Shown piece by piece: positions 42,411-55,038 of a stretch of DNA of 64,000 nt. The stretch is from the NCBI GenBank assembly GCA_025526935.1, contig JAHLKD010000006.1, positions 310,001 through 374,000 on the forward strand. Direction: 5' to 3'. The position numbers and the translations under genes were made by a program. The DNA is from Cladochytrium replicatum. Lineage: Eukaryota > Chytridiomycota > Chytridiomycetes > Cladochytriales > Cladochytriaceae. The first letter of the stretch is position 1, and each line of letters starts with the position of its first letter. The notes beneath the pieces were generated by a model. That model was not told the DNA's origin. It worked only from the letters and a program-made list of their open reading frames with translations, and did no database searches.

Positions 42411-43695
42411 TCATTCCAGCCATCCCAACTTCTGGGCAACCACCTTTAGCTGCCCCAAGAAGAGAAATGTAAGGATAGTATGGGGTCTAAATTCGACAAA
42501 AAGTTAGTGCAAGAAAAAAGCTAGTAAAAAAAAGCAATTTGAACCGAAATCTCCTACCCTATGCGAAGATAGTGTGGTACGACCCCCTCGTACAGAGTAC
42601 CAACGCCATCATGCTGAACAGTCTTGACCATGCAATCGAAACCGTTCTTGTAAAGCACGCCTTTGCCATCGGTTGCAGCACGTTGGTTGTACTACAATTT
42701 CAAAAGTTAGCCGAGGTACGCCTTTGATGAAACAATTCATACCATTCTTGCAGTTGCGACATCAAAGGGGTTCATGATAAGGCACACAAACAAGCTGGTG
42801 ATAAGCGAAGAGGAGAAATCCAGTCTCACTTTCGCACTCCCGTCGTCATTTTTCTTTGAACCACCCAGTTCGCAGCAGCGCACGGGTCAAATCGTATCGT
42901 GGTAATTGAACCGATGATCCTGCTACTGTCCGTACCATCGCCACGTCAACACCACGGTAAAGACCTCATATTCCTTCGCATTGTCCTATGGTACACAAAG
43001 CTCTTAGTATTCCCTTCTTGACGTAGTCGTGCTGGAAGCCCACAGCTGTTCCATGTGATGTATACGATTGAGAAATGATTCGTGATTCGAGTTTAGTACC
43101 ATAAATTTAGACCTTACCGTTTTAACAAGGAAGACGGGAGAGGCAATGAAGGCTCCAACCACACCGGACATTCCACCGGAAAAGACCATAGACGCAGTGT
43201 GAGGTTGGGTTCCAAATTCCCTTCGTGTCACAGGGAATCCGTTCATGACACTGGATTGAAATGCATCCCGTAATGGCTCGTACATGCCCAGTCGTGTTCC
43301 ATTTAGAAGTACCTAGGATAGAATTCAGCGCAAGTAATACTGCTTAAACATGATGGACCAACCTGGTACACATAGGCAGGACCAAGCCCACGTTGGATTC
43401 CACCAAGTCCTCACTCTGGAAGATTTTGATCAAAGCGTCGAAAGAGCCTTTCTATGCTTTGATGGCAGCCACGCTTGTGCTTCCCGCACTCAGAAACTCT
43501 CCTTGAAGCTGTAATCGGGTTTTAACCGCCTCGAAAGGGTTCGTGAACGTTACTTCCTCTGTTCAACAAGTCAAATCAGTTTTCATAACCACCTCACAAC
43601 CTCTCCGACTTACAGCAAGCTGCAACAGCACCAAAAGCAAAACCTTTTGCATGCTGGATAAATGCGCTCTGCTCGGAACTTGGAGCGGTGGCCAT
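42411..43695 (-). pseudogene. Mitochondrial carrier (OAC1/SLC25A34-35 type), decayed
   Basis: These carriers move oxaloacetate, sulfate or related anions across the inner membrane. Spliced pieces give MATAPSSEQSAFIQHAKGFA, TFTNPFEAVKTRLQLQGEFL (first carrier signature), GLGPAYVYQ, MYEPLRDAFQ, FSGGMSGVVGAFIASPVFLV then KT (second), TVAGSSVQLPRYDLTRALLR, FVCLIMNPFDVATARM (third) and GPHTILTFLFLGQLKVVAQK at the end. Introns remain with good GT..AG ends, so it is not a retrocopy. Two in-frame stops (expected Tyr near 43469 as TAG; expected Arg before GLYRGVD near 42970 as TGA) and two one-base losses (near 43425 and 42858, the latter in an A-run) interrupt it. Confidence 0.75.
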
Positions 43696-43777
43696 CTCAG
43701 CAGCGTTCGGATCTATGTATTCGAGGTGGCCCTTTGATTTGATGATGGCACCAAACAAATCAAATAATCCGAGCATG

Positions 43778-44000
43778 GAGAGATCGAGGAGGACGACGAG
43801 TTCGAGGACTTCGTGGACTGAAGGTAGGTGGATACAAGTGTAGTTAATGTGTTGCTGAATCTGACTTGCGGTAGACTGGGTAGCTGGACAAAGGCTGATG
43901 AAGATCCAGAAGATGCAATGCTTTGGGAAGACGATTGGGGCACGAAAAATATCGATGATGACTTTTCGATGCCGCTGAGGTCAGTAACTTTTGAAAGAAT
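43778..44000 (+). pseudogene. SEM1/DSS1-like proteasome lid subunit, frame unresolved
   Basis: Sem1/DSS1 is a tiny acidic protein shared by the 26S proteasome lid, TREX-2 and BRCA2-type complexes. The plus strand contains EIEEDDEFEDFVD near 43785-43815 and, after a probable intron, ADEDPEDAMLWEDDWGTKNI then DDDFSMPL at about 43893-43977, matching the family's two acidic-aromatic boxes (EEDDEFEEF and WEDNWDDD-x-x-DDFS). No ATG lies in the frame of the first box because a TAA precedes it. The gene could be broken or hold a sequence error. It overlaps the 5' flank of the antisense carrier relic. Confidence 0.55.
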
Positions 44001-44133
44001 CGTTTCATTGTCATCCACTGAATGGGGCCCAAGCTGCTACAACCCAACCCCAGCAACTTCAAAATTAGCCGGGATGCAACAACTATTTGTACATTTTATT
44101 TGTTTACTTTATGTCCGCAATAGATGAGAGTAT

Positions 44134-45391
44134 CTACAGACGTATCACACCACCGGTGTCTGCCTCCGCTGGCCTAAAGAGTACGGCTCCTTTCCACGCC
44201 TGGAATTTTTGAGCGCGGATCATCTGGATGGTCTGTTCTCGTTCCTCCCGCTCCGGATCTGGCTGTATGAGCGACATAGCTTTTGGCGCACGCGAAGTTT
44301 GCGGATATGCGACGATTTGTGATGTCCTAAGCTCAACTGGAATCCTTGGAGGGCGTCGAGGTCTAGGTTGGGGATAGTGCACAATTTTCGGGCCATCGTT
44401 AGAATGTTTGAAATTTGGTCGGACCATTGGACTGTGCTTAAGCACATTCAGGTGAGATTGTAAGGCTTGTGTCGACTCAAATCGATTCACTGAGCGAGGT
44501 TGGCCGCCCTCACTACTCGATGTATCCGAACTGAGATTGATATTCATCACCCGGTTACCCTTCGTTGTTGCCAAACTCTGTAGGTCACTTTGGACCAGGT
44601 TTCGAGTCGATTGACCCGCAACGAGTAACGCCTTTGCGCTCCAAACACTGTCGGTCTGGCTTTGTGTGTCCGTGAAATCAACGATATCAGAGTTATTGCC
44701 AAACGATGAAAATGTTTTCTGGCTGGATTTATCTGAATCAAGAAAGAGCGGAAGACCCCACGACGTTGGTTTCTTCATTGCGGAAGACTTTGAAGGTTTC
44801 TTTGGAGTAATAAAGGCATCTTCGAAACGATGTCGGGCTGCGAATGTCACAATAGGAGGAAGACTGGATTTTGACTCTAAGTATCCGTGTCTTTGTATCA
44901 TTGTTACAACGTAGATTCAAAATCGCTCTTACCATTCGAGAATCTGATGGCAGTTATCTAAAAAAAGCGATCATTCAATGAGGTTAACTGAAAATGATCA
45001 TCAAGTTTCACTCCACCTTTCCGAACTTTTCGAAATCAATCGCATAGTATTCTCGCCCGTTGATCTCTCTCTCCAAGTCTGTCTCTGTCGTGTGGTAAAG
45101 GTCCATTGTTTTCATTGCACTCTCACAGTCAGAGCCATTAGATTTCCTGGCGAACATAATGGGGACGCAGTTACGATCAGCCTTGTCCGTGTCTATCTGA
45201 GCTGCTGCGATCGAAATGTTCTGAAACTTTTGTCTTCCTGACTGACATGAAGGTGGCCTTGATAAAACTAATCTTTCTCTAGGATTGCCATGCGGCACTG
45301 ATTTCTCCAACGCGGTTCTGTAAGCACTCCGCTGAGCATCTCTCCGTAGCTTCAAAGCGTTCTCTTGAGCACTTCTATCCTGGTGATCCAT
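44134..45391 (-). CDS. Unknown protein, Ser/Arg-rich
   Basis: A first exon from 45391 encodes MDHQDRSAQENALKLRRDAQ to EREINGREYYAIDFEKFGK. A large exon (about 44134-44889) encodes ESKSSLPPIVTFAARHRFED through to KFQAWKGAVLFRPAEADTGG. A small exon, ITAIRFSNG (about 44934-44958), appears to lie between them. About 390 aa in total, mostly disordered, with a basic helical start and a conserved-looking C-terminus. No family recognised. Divergent from ATG22 with 97 bp between start codons. Confidence 0.6.
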
Positions 45392-45488
45392 TCTCTGTCT
45401 GCCAATTGGACGTCTTCCTTGACCAATCAACTTTACGTCCCTCGGTTGCTAATTTAAGTCATAAAATTTTTGGGGGCTGCCACAGAAA

Positions 45489-47455
45489 ATGGCAGAGACG
45501 CACCAGCTCTCCAGCATGGACCAGAGCTTAGCCAGCATCGACGACGTCGAAGTCCCCGACATCGACAAGTCCCCTGTCACCACGCGCGAGTTCAGGGGAT
45601 GGCTCATGTACGGTTTCGCCTCCGAGGGTTACTCCGCGCTTGGCACGGCGGTCATGCTCCCCATCATCCTGGAGACAATGGCCGCACAAAGCGGCGTCAC
45701 GACGGCAGACTACTCGAAACCATGCGACCTCACCGTCCCGGGCTACTCCTGTGTCGTCCAGGTTGGAAGTGCATACATCAACACCTCGTCCTTTGTGTTT
45801 TACTGCACGTCCATTTCGACCGTCGCTCAGTTCATTCTGTTCATCAGTATCTCATCATTTGCGGACCACGGCGACGGGAAGAAGAAGCTCATGCTCGGGT
45901 TTGGAGTCGTCGGCGCCGTTTTGGGACTCTTGTTCATCGCGTTGATCAAACCTTCGCTGTATTGGGCTGCGGCGCTGCTGTACATTATCAGCAACATCGC
46001 ATTCTGCGCTTCATACGTGTTTTTCTACAGGTGTGTGTGTGTGTACGTGTGTGTGTGCGCGAATACCGTCGTCAATTTTTCCACGGCTAACGTTGGATGC
46101 TTTTTAGCTGGGTCCCAGTGTACGCTCGCAATGATCCGGAGGTGATCGAAGCTCGTGGAAAGGGCTCGAAAGAAATACTGCACAAAGTTACCGAGAAGAG
46201 GACGAACTCGATCTCCGCGCAAGGATTTGCATGGGGCTACGGTGCCGCCGTGGTCCAGCTCATCATCGCCGCCGTGATTGCACTCTTGATCGGCGACACA
46301 ACAAAAGAAGGAACGGGCGGACGCGAATCGACCACCGGCTTGCCAACGACCTACCGGCTCCAGATCGGCGTGGCATTCGCGTGCTTGTGGTGGTTGGTGT
46401 TTATGATCTTCCCGCTGCTTTGGATGAAGAACCGTCCTGGCCCGCCACTGCCTAAAGGCGAGAACCCCGTTGTTTACTCGTGGAAGACCGTGGGAGGGAC
46501 GTTTTCGCGAGTCACCCAGCTCGGGAACCTTTTCCGTTTCCTTCTCGCTTGGTAGGTGCTCATTTAGCTTCACGAATGTAAGATTACGGGCTTAATCAGA
46601 TTTTATGTAGGTTTGTATATAGTGACGCCTTCTCCACCATTGTTTCAGTCGGTATCCTCTTTGCAAAGACTCAGTTGGGAGCAGGTGACACGACTCTGCT
46701 CCTTGTCGCCACTCTGGTTCCGGTAAGTCTAAGATGGGCAGATATTGGCCATTTTCTGAGCTGTTTCATCTTTTCAGTTCTGTGCAGGAGTAGGCTCTGT
46801 TGCTTTCATGTACCTCCAGCGTGGACTGAAAGTCTCGACCCGCACAATGATCATGATTCAAGTAAGTTCATCATTCCTTGAACGATCCGGGAAAACCAAA
46901 ATCTTTTCAAATAGGCGTTCATCTACTCGATTCTGTGTGCTTACTGTCTTCTTGGTTTCGTCGCACCCATCGGAATCAAGCAAAGCTGGGAAATCTGGTT
47001 TTTTGGTGCAGTTCACGGTTTCCTTCTTGGATCCACCCAGTCGTTCTGCCGTTCACTGTTCTCAGAGCTCCTCGTACGTTCTCGGATCGAATATTCCTCA
47101 CACTTTTTTCCTTACATATATTTCAACAGCCTCCCTCCCGTGAGGCCGAGTTCTTTGGGCTCTACGAAGTCACCGACAAGGGTTCCTCTTGGATCGGCCC
47201 TCTCATCGTCGGCGTACGTGCCCGTTTCCCAACCATGAGTATCCGTGTGCTTACCGGAATCTTTTATTGCAGGCTATCCAGGACGTTTCGAACCCTCGAA
47301 ATTCGTTCTACTTCCTCCTCGCCACGTTCCTCGCGTCCATCGCGCTCCTCTTCACCGTGAACGTGGACGAAGGTCGCGCTGAGGGTCTTGCGTACGCTGA
47401 GAAGCACTCCACCCTGTCAGCTTCGAAAGAGAAGTTGACGGTGGAGGCATCCTGA
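45489..47455 (+). CDS. ATG22: ATG22-like vacuolar amino acid exporter
   Basis: Atg22 exports amino acids from the vacuole after autophagic breakdown. The first exon holds REFRGWLMYGFASEGYSALG, the family N-terminal signature, then the luminal loop CDLTVPGYSCVVQVGSAYIN and membrane helices. Introns follow at 46031-46107 and about five further sites; splicing yields NSISAQGFAWGYGAAVVQLI, FLLAWFVYSDAFSTIVSVGI (family W-F-x-x-SD-x-x-x-T), AFIYSILCAYCLLGFVAPIG, STQSFCRSLFSELLPPSREA and EFFGLYEVTDKGSSWIGPLI, the diagnostic Atg22 C-terminal motif. About 12 membrane segments and 560 aa, normal for the family. Confidence 0.93.
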
Positions 47456-47927
47456 GTAGGCGAACACGCTTAAATCTATGTGTAGTGCAACGCATCGTAT
47501 CCCACCAACTTACCACGCAAAGAAGTGTGAAAAGCTATCGCGTTGTCGAGATTTCCCGGTGTTATATGCATAGAAACACTGCTTTGTTGTATTGCTTTCG
47601 TTGGCTGGCTACTGATCAAGTTTTTGTTCATAAAAAGTATATAAGTGTATCGATTTGAGGAGATATCGAGGACTACGATATCAACCATAAACACAGCATT
47701 AACTTACATGCACAGAAAGTTAAAAGGAATGACAAAGAGATCAAAGAACCACAGAAGCACAGGATTAGCGGGAAAAGTGTGGAACTAGGCAAATTACGCA
47801 AAAGCAGGGGACTCCAAAGTGGAGATAATAAACTGACTAAGTGACATGAACAATAAAGTAAACTGACCGGTGATTTCGTGAAAACTACTAGGAATTGCCT
47901 TGATCGTTATTCTCCACACTAAACGCA
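47456..47927. other. Intergenic between convergent genes
   Basis: The two 3' ends face each other across about 470 bp. AT-rich stretches with no supported gene; presumably both polyadenylation regions. Confidence 0.4.
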
Positions 47928-49324
47928 TCAGAAGAAGACCTGGCTCACGTCCGCCATTTCCGCGAAATCCCCAAACTCTTCCATTCCCTTCGCGATACCC
48001 TGGAGCAGCAGCAAAAGCCCCGTCTCGAGCTCCGCGGTGTTCGATGGTGCAAGCGGTCTCGAAGCGGACGTGAATATCTCACCGTCCACGCGCTCATCAT
48101 CGACTTCCACCTGCCCCGTGACATCGCCCTCTGCCTCATCTTCTCTCACCGCCGCCGCAACCGCCGCAAACACACTCGACAAAATAGCGCGCACAGACCA
48201 TCGCGAATGAGTGCTGCTCTTTGGCGGTTCTGAGGTGCTCGAGGATGCTGGAGATGCAGGAGCGACGAAAGGATTGAGAAGGCTGTTGAGGAGGCGGTTG
48301 ACGACGTTTATTTGAGTGGAGATCGAGTTGGGCTGCGGATCGATTCTGAGCGGTTCGCGTGAATCTGGCGCTGGAGTGGACGAACGGGATTCGTCGGAGT
48401 CGCTGTTTAGGAGTGCTTTGGAGTGAATAGTTGGGACGAATTCGACGGCGAGGAGGGATGTGAGCCTCTTCTCGTCGTCTGAGGATCGGGAGTGTGAGGA
48501 TCGGGCCACCTTCTCCGGAGTGATCTTCGCAGGGAAAGCCAAGGACTCGTCGGGTGGGATTGAAGCAAAGGATCGCTCCATCGTCTAGCAAACGGGAAGT
48601 TTAGCATAACGTAAGGTGTGATCACACCCCTGGCAAATACCTTCATCAGCTCCAGAAGAGCCTGCAATGATGATGACGCTTTTGCCAGTTCTAGCTGCCC
48701 GTCGCCGACTCTCTCGAGCGCAGCTGGATCCACGCTGATTGTGTTGGATGAAGATCTTCCCGATGATCGAAGCAAAAAGTTCGATAACCACGCGCTGTCG
48801 TGAGGGTTAAATACCACGGGTGATGTGGGCTGATCTATTCCCTGCGGTGGTATTGGTGCAACGTTGGTACGTCTTACAACAAGAGAACTTGGAGTGCTCG
48901 AGTGCGTAGGAGGTGTTGGTGTGCCTTGAACATTCTGTCGTGGTCTTGGCGGGGGTGGTCTTCTCCTAGATGAAAGCCCGGAGCTGGAGGATGGAGTTCG
49001 CTGTGCGGCAGGAAGCGGTGGACGCGCAGAAACTGGGGGAGACGATGCAACAAAGGAGACGTGGGACGAAGACGATGATGAGGCTGAAGATAAGGGAGGG
49101 TGAGGCGAAGGTGTTAGCTTCAACAGAAGCTTAGTCTTCTGGTGTTGCTGCTTAAGAGCTGAGACAGCAGGAAACAGGTCGATAAAGTCGTTGTCCGAGT
49201 CCGATGAGTGGGAGGACTGATCGAAATCCGACAAGATCCAGTCATCGTCGCTGGTAGAGACAGACGAGACGGAAGACGACCTGGCACGGCCCGAGTGGGC
49301 AGGGGCAACGGGAGCTGCAGGCAT
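47928..49324 (-). CDS. Ser/Pro-rich protein of unknown function
   Basis: Exon 1 (48641-49324) and exon 2 (47928-48584) join over a 56-bp intron (gtattt..gctag), giving LLELMK followed by TMERSFASIPPDESLAF. About 447 aa. The N-terminus has an acidic-aromatic patch (TSDDDWILSDFDQSSHSSDS) followed by Ser/Pro-rich disorder. The C-terminal part is helical (LLNSLLNPFVAP; VRAILSSVFAAVAAAVREDE; TAELETGLLLLLQGIAKGME). No family recognised. The acidic patch could be a protein-docking motif. Confidence 0.65.
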
Positions 49325-49526
49325 TGTTTGACGAAGAAGCACTCGCTCAGGGTTGGGGTTCGGGGGGGTTTTTAAGATCCGATTCGAGATAGCAAATAGC
49401 GAGGAATTATTCAAATTATCAAACGATAGCGTGCTGGTAACGTGACTGCAGCAAAGTGCACGTGACGGTGCCACAGTTGATTCCCCAAAATTTGTTTTAA
49501 TGTTTCGTTGATGGCTGCAAATCATT

Positions 49527-52186
49527 TCACTTCCGGATCACCACCCGCGGATCGAATCCCGGACCCGGAATCACCGACCCGTCCTCGTCAATCCCTTCCC
49601 CCGCAAAGTCTACAATATCCATAGACATCGTCTGCCAAAGCAGGGTAGCCTGTTCAGACACAGCCTTAGCCTGCGCTCCCCAATCATTTTCTACCCAGCT
49701 CGAAAGTCTCTCCATAACTCCTCCACTCCACTTGCTGAACGCCGACCCTTGTGCTTCCGTAAAGCTGGCTTCAACTTCTGCGTGTTTCAAACTGACTGTC
49801 CTTGCCGGGTACGCGAACGCGTTGGCTGCCTTGGCTGCAGTCGAAATCCGTCGAACCGAATCCTTCTGTGCTGTTTTTCGCGCGGAAGCACGCTCAGATG
49901 TCCACCACGATCCAAACGAGCTCGTCGAAGAGTTAGAATCTGTCCTTGTGTGAGTTGATTTCGGCCTCGACGGTCGCCGTGAGATCGTCCCGTCTTCGTT
50001 CACTGCGCCAAGCTCTTGAAGCTTTGCCAGAAGTACAGCTCCTGCTGCAATGATTTCTAGCGGATCCTCAAGCGGAACTTCAGTGATGTGAATGTCGCGC
50101 ACTCGCCTTGAAACACTCGAGGTTTGCGCTGCCTCCGAACTAGCTGGAACGTCGTTGGTTGTCGTTGGTTCCGACGTGGGCGAACCGCTGGCGTCAATGG
50201 TCACATTGTTCCGGATATAGGTGAACCGACGCAGGTTGGCCTTCTTCTTTGCATAGTTGGGTAACACCTGTCCCAGATCTGCCATAAGGTTAGATTTGTG
50301 CCATTCTCCGGCCGGGTCGCTGCTCTTTGAATCCCAAGTCGGGCTTGCTTCCTCTTTGTGTCCATTGGTTTGCGAAGAGGAGTTTGTTGTCACATCGATC
50401 GCAAACTTGCCCAGGCGACGAAGAGATACATCCGCCAAAGACTCAAACATTGAAAAAAATTGGAATACATGAGGCTGATGGAAAATGGCTGAATTAGATC
50501 ACCTCCGTGCGATGATACAAAACTTCCTCACCATATCCTCGTAAACTTCGAGATACACCGGAGACGCACTCTTCTCCAACGCGCTCCGACCGAAAAACAA
50601 GATCTCGTGATAAAGCCTCTCCGATGTACCACAGTGCAGAAGGATAGGTGGCAGAGGTAACAGTTCTCCTGAATTCTCCTTGTCGCTATCGTCCACATGA
50701 GCGTACATGGGACTCACCAGCGGATCTCGAAGGAACGTGTTGTCCTTGATGTAATAATGGTTCCGCGATGTATCAATGTACTTCGGGTCCGCGCTAGCAA
50801 ACGGCACAATATCGTAGTCCCCATTCAACAAGAACGATGGCTGCGAGTGTGACAGATCGCACCAGGGGCTCAACCCACCAACACCAGCAGGCATGATGTT
50901 CTCCGCCTCGATCCCGTATTGTTCTCGAAGTTTCTTGCCGTGCTCACGAATGTACAGCACCGTAGCGAGACACAAGTTTCCGCCCGCGCTGTCGCCCATC
51001 AGCACGATCTGACTCGGTTTGTATCGCATCACCACCTTCCCGCCATTCGTTATGCCTTCCCGAGATTCGGGGATGCTCGAGGATACTTGGGGAGCGATGA
51101 GATGCAGATATGCGGAGAGGCAGTCTTGTAGTGGCAGCGGGAAGCACGAAGGCGGGCTGAGTCGATAGTCGATCGACAAGACGCTTGCACCACCACCGTA
51201 TTTTGAAAGCATCCAAGTGATTCCTCGGTGACTAATGGAGAACAATAAGCCCATACAACGCTCTGAGAAGATCACTTACAGTCTCCGAGATCCGATGACA
51301 AATGCTACAGAACGAATTTCATGAGTGTTCAAACACAGAATGCAACATATCAAAACCTCATACCTCCTCCGTGAATATACAAGATAACACGCTCATGTTC
51401 AGGTGCATCCATAATCTTCGGCGGCTCAGGCGATTTCTCCTCGCTCTCGCTCCCGACTCCACTCCACTTTGTAAACCTCCTCAACAGGCTCTCCTCCTGC
51501 GGTTCCGTCTTCACCGCCCTCGACGATTCCCCAGCCCTGCTCTCTCCATTCCCATTCGTATCCGCAATCTCACTCTCCACATTCCCCCACGGCCCCTGCG
51601 GCAACACCACCGTCTCCGTTGGTGTCTCAGTCGTCGTAAGTTCTCCAGGCGACTTCTCGGATCCCTTTTTCTTCGTCGTCCGCCTCCTCGCCACACTCCG
51701 ATGCTCGACCCACTCAGCCTCAAAGCTCCCCTTGGCTTCCTCGCCACTCATACCCTCGAGAACCAAATCGGCCCGTCGTCCGATCGTGACAGGTGTGATG
51801 GTCACGCTGAGGACCGGGTACGGCGTCACGGCGTTGGCGGTCAGGAGCCGCGCGCGGTAGACGGAGTTCTTGCCGAGCTCGATGATAGTGCGGATGGAGT
51901 TGATGGCGATTCGGAGCGGTGTGGACCATGTCGCGGGGTAGGCCTATGAAGTGGAATTAGTTGCTGATAAATTAAAGGGATTACGGGGAAGTCGTACGGC
52001 CATCTCGTCGGGGATTGGGGGACCCATCATGGGTGAGCCCTGGGATGGTGTAGATGGACGGTCGAGAGGCGGTGGGTGGTGGGACTCAGGCCGGGTGATA
52101 TCTGCAGGTGCAGGCGATGGAACTTGCGCTTGAGCGGCCGGGTTCGCTGCAGAGTCTACATGCGGTGGGACTGGCTGAGAGGTCAT
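49527..52186 (-). CDS. Alpha/beta hydrolase of the HSL/KIAA1363 type with long C-terminal extension
   Basis: An esterase/lipase-like enzyme, probably on lipid esters. The oxyanion motif is ERVILYIHGGG (about 51360), followed after an intron by the remaining fold and YRLSPPSCFPLPLQDCLSAY. The nucleophile is in IVLMGDSAGGNLCLATVLYI (about 50990). The acid region reads LHCGTSERLYHE, with Glu in place of the usual Asp. The catalytic His lies in DMPHVFQFF after an intron (gtgagg..catcag, about 50472-50528). The N-terminus is Pro-rich and there is a Ser/Thr-rich insert before HGGG. After the His a further 300 residues follow (MFESLADVSLRRLGKFAIDV to FDPRVVIRK), unusual for the family. Introns near 51270-51365 and 51950. 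Confidence 0.82.
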
Positions 52187-53170
52187 GGTCGAAAGTGATC
52201 TTGCAAGCGCGTGGGTGAGGCGAGGGCAGCAACATGTGGTGATGATACTTTTACAGTTTGTGGGTTGTCCAAGCCGCTGATAACGCTGCTGAAGAAGGGA
52301 ATCGAGATCACAGCAGATCAGGAGTTACACAATTAGCACATCCCAACAGAGAGGCATCAATAACGATGTGATCACCGCTGCCAACGAAAATGGGGACACT
52401 CAATCGATCATAATTTTACCTTGGGTGTGCAACACAATCCCCCACTTTCAGGACATCCGAAATGTGAGGTAGCCAAAACTTATCTCTTAACTGATGTAAG
52501 TTCCTCAGCCGCTGAGCAATGGAGAGCTGTCACCGATGTGAGGCTTGCCGATTCTGTCTTCGCTGCAGCTCAAAAGTATTACGTTCACGCATTCACGCGC
52601 GCAAAAAGTAAGCTACTGCCCATATGTCCTGTCCGTTGCTTTTCACTTCCCCCGCTTTGTGCTGGATCAGTAGGCAAACTGGGTATTCATGGCAGCATGG
52701 CCACTTACGTTCGCAACTGGAAAATCAGCGAACACTACTACAGCGAGGTTTCGGCAGCAGAACCTGCCGAACCACCTTTCTCTCACTATTGTTCCACCAC
52801 CTTTTGCACAGAAAGGGGGCGTCCTTGTAAAGACTACCGGTGGAAAGGAAGGTTTTTCATAGAAAGTAAACAATGACAATCTTGTAAACGTAGAACAGTG
52901 TCGTGTGAAAGAATACCTTTGAAGAGTGAGTCGAATCGAACTGAGAAAGGGAATCCATGAACCAAACGATAAACGTGTATGATGGACAAGATTTGCACGT
53001 TCAGGCAGTTGTCCGAACAGATTTCGTGTTAGGGGCGGTTCGGTGTTCATTGAGACACGTTTCCCAGCTTGTCGTTACTAACTGATCACAAGTAGGTATC
53101 GCAGTTTGAAATCAAGATACATTAGACCAGAATAACAGATTTAACTCATTAACTCATTAAAAGTTCATAT
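52187..53170. other. Intergenic, possible small unrecognised gene
   Basis: A 151-codon plus-strand frame at 52421-52876 (EQWRAVTDVRLADSVFAAAQ within it) and an antisense frame are present. A possible intron (gtaagc) starts near 52607. I recognise neither product. Nothing else stands out. Confidence 0.35.
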
Positions 53171-55038
53171 TCAGTGCTTAGCAAACTCAGGGATTAAAGA
53201 TGGGTCAAAGCCGGGCATGGGGAAGCTCCTTGCGAACTTCTCAACATCTGCGCGAAGTTCCTGTACATATGATGTAAGCCCTGACACGCGATTACATTTT
53301 AAATGCAGAAAATACCTTAACTTCAGCACTGTTCTTCAATGCAATCTCAAAGTCCTTGATCATCTTCCCGGTCGAAGCCTGGATCTTAAGCGCGAGCTGT
53401 GCAGCGCGGTCCAAGAACTCAGCGACGCGAACAAAGTCAGCCTCCTTGAAGCTTCGCGAGGTCAAAGCCGGCGCACCGACGCGAACACCACCGGGTACGA
53501 GCGCAGACGAGTCACCGTGGACAGCGTTCTTGTTCAAGGTGATGCTGACGTAGTCGCAAATCTTCTCCATCTTGGAACCAGTCAAGCCGATCGGGCGAAG
53601 GTCCCAGAGAATCAAGTGGTTGTCGGTACCGTCAGTGACAAGCTTGTAGCCCTTGGACTTCAACGCGTCGCCGAGAGCGCGAGCGTTGACACGGACCTGG
53701 CGAGCGTACTCCTTGAATTCTGGCGATGCAACCTGCTTCAATGCAACGGCGACACCGGCAATGGTGTTGTTGTGGGGACCACCCTGGTTGGAAGGGAACA
53801 CGGCAAAGTTGATGCGGTCCTCTAAGTCAGAGTTCTTCTCGCCCTTCGGTGCTCTTCGGAAGAAGATCAGACCAGCACGGGGACCACGGAGGGTTTTGTG
53901 GGTGGTTGTAGTAACGACATCGCAGTACTCAAAAGGGTTCTCGGCAGCCTTTCCAGCGACCAAACCGCTGATGTGGGCGATATCCGCCATCAAGTAAGCG
54001 CCAACATTGTCGGCAATCTGAAATGTGAGGAAGAAAGTCAGCGAAATCAACGCAACAAAACAAATCACATCATGGTGTTGTTGGCTCATCCCTCAGATAC
54101 CGTTGTAGTCTATTTTTGTTTGGTAAATTCCTCACGTGTGATTAGGATTGCAGGTTGTCGTCACAGGGAAGATGCCAATAACACCGATAGTAAAAACAAC
54201 CTTACCTGGCGAAGCCTCTTGTAGTCCCACTCACGAGGGTAGGCACTGGCACCGCAGATTAAAAGCTTTGGCCTGTACAGACCAGCAGTCTGCTCAAGCT
54301 TGTCGTAGTCGATGAATCCAGATTTCTGAATGCTTTCATGAGACACATAAAGAGAGCACTTTATCTGATATACCATGTCGACTTGGTAGGGCAGAGACTC
54401 GAAGTAGATGGCGGAAGAAGAGACCTTCTTCTTAGCAGTTGCGTAACCATGTGTGAGACTATACACACACAAAGTTTCATGAGACGCACTCTATTGGCTT
54501 TCATTGACAGCACTTACTGGCCCCCAGAAGGGAGATCAAGACCCATGATGCGGTCGTGGGGTTGGAGGAGGGCGGTAAGGGCAGAGAAGTTTGCAGTCGA
54601 ACCTAACGAAGAGGTCCTGTTAACATGCAGACTGCCTACCAGAACCCAACAGCACATACCAGAGTATGGTTGGACGTTAACACCCCACTTTGACGAGTCC
54701 AAGTCGAAAGCCTCAAGGGCACGCTTCCTGCACAGGTTCTCAACCTCGTCGATCCACTCGTTACCACCGTAGTAACGTGCGCCAGGGAGTCCCTCAGAGT
54801 ACTTGTTGGTCAGGGCCGAACCGTTTGCCTCCATCACTGCCTGAGAAGTGAAGTTCTCGGAAGCGATGAGCTCGAGGCATGAGTACTGGCGCCATTTCTC
54901 CTTCTGCACGAGCTGGTAGATCTCGGGGTCCTCAACGTCGAGGGTTGTGTTAAGACCAGAGTTCTGTGCATGCAAATGAGAACAGAGTGGGAGATGCACG
55001 CCTAGCTAACATACCCAAGCGTCAGTTGACGGTGACAT
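53171..55038 (-). CDS. SHM2: Serine hydroxymethyltransferase, cytosolic type
   Basis: SHMT converts serine and tetrahydrofolate to glycine and 5,10-methylene-tetrahydrofolate using PLP. The first exon MSPSTDAW joins [20 protein letters not shown] after a 51-bp intron. Signature stretches are [40 protein letters not shown], the PLP-lysine region [20 protein letters not shown] (about 53900) and [20 protein letters not shown], which contains the conserved GGPHNN. The C-terminus spans [20 protein letters not shown] to IPEFAKH. At least five introns. No targeting peptide is visible, so cytosolic. Complete and apparently functional. Confidence 0.96.

Noticed and set aside
52421-53050. Small plus- and minus-strand genes upstream of SHMT
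   Set aside because: No recognisable protein and no convincing splice chain; kept only as an intergenic note.
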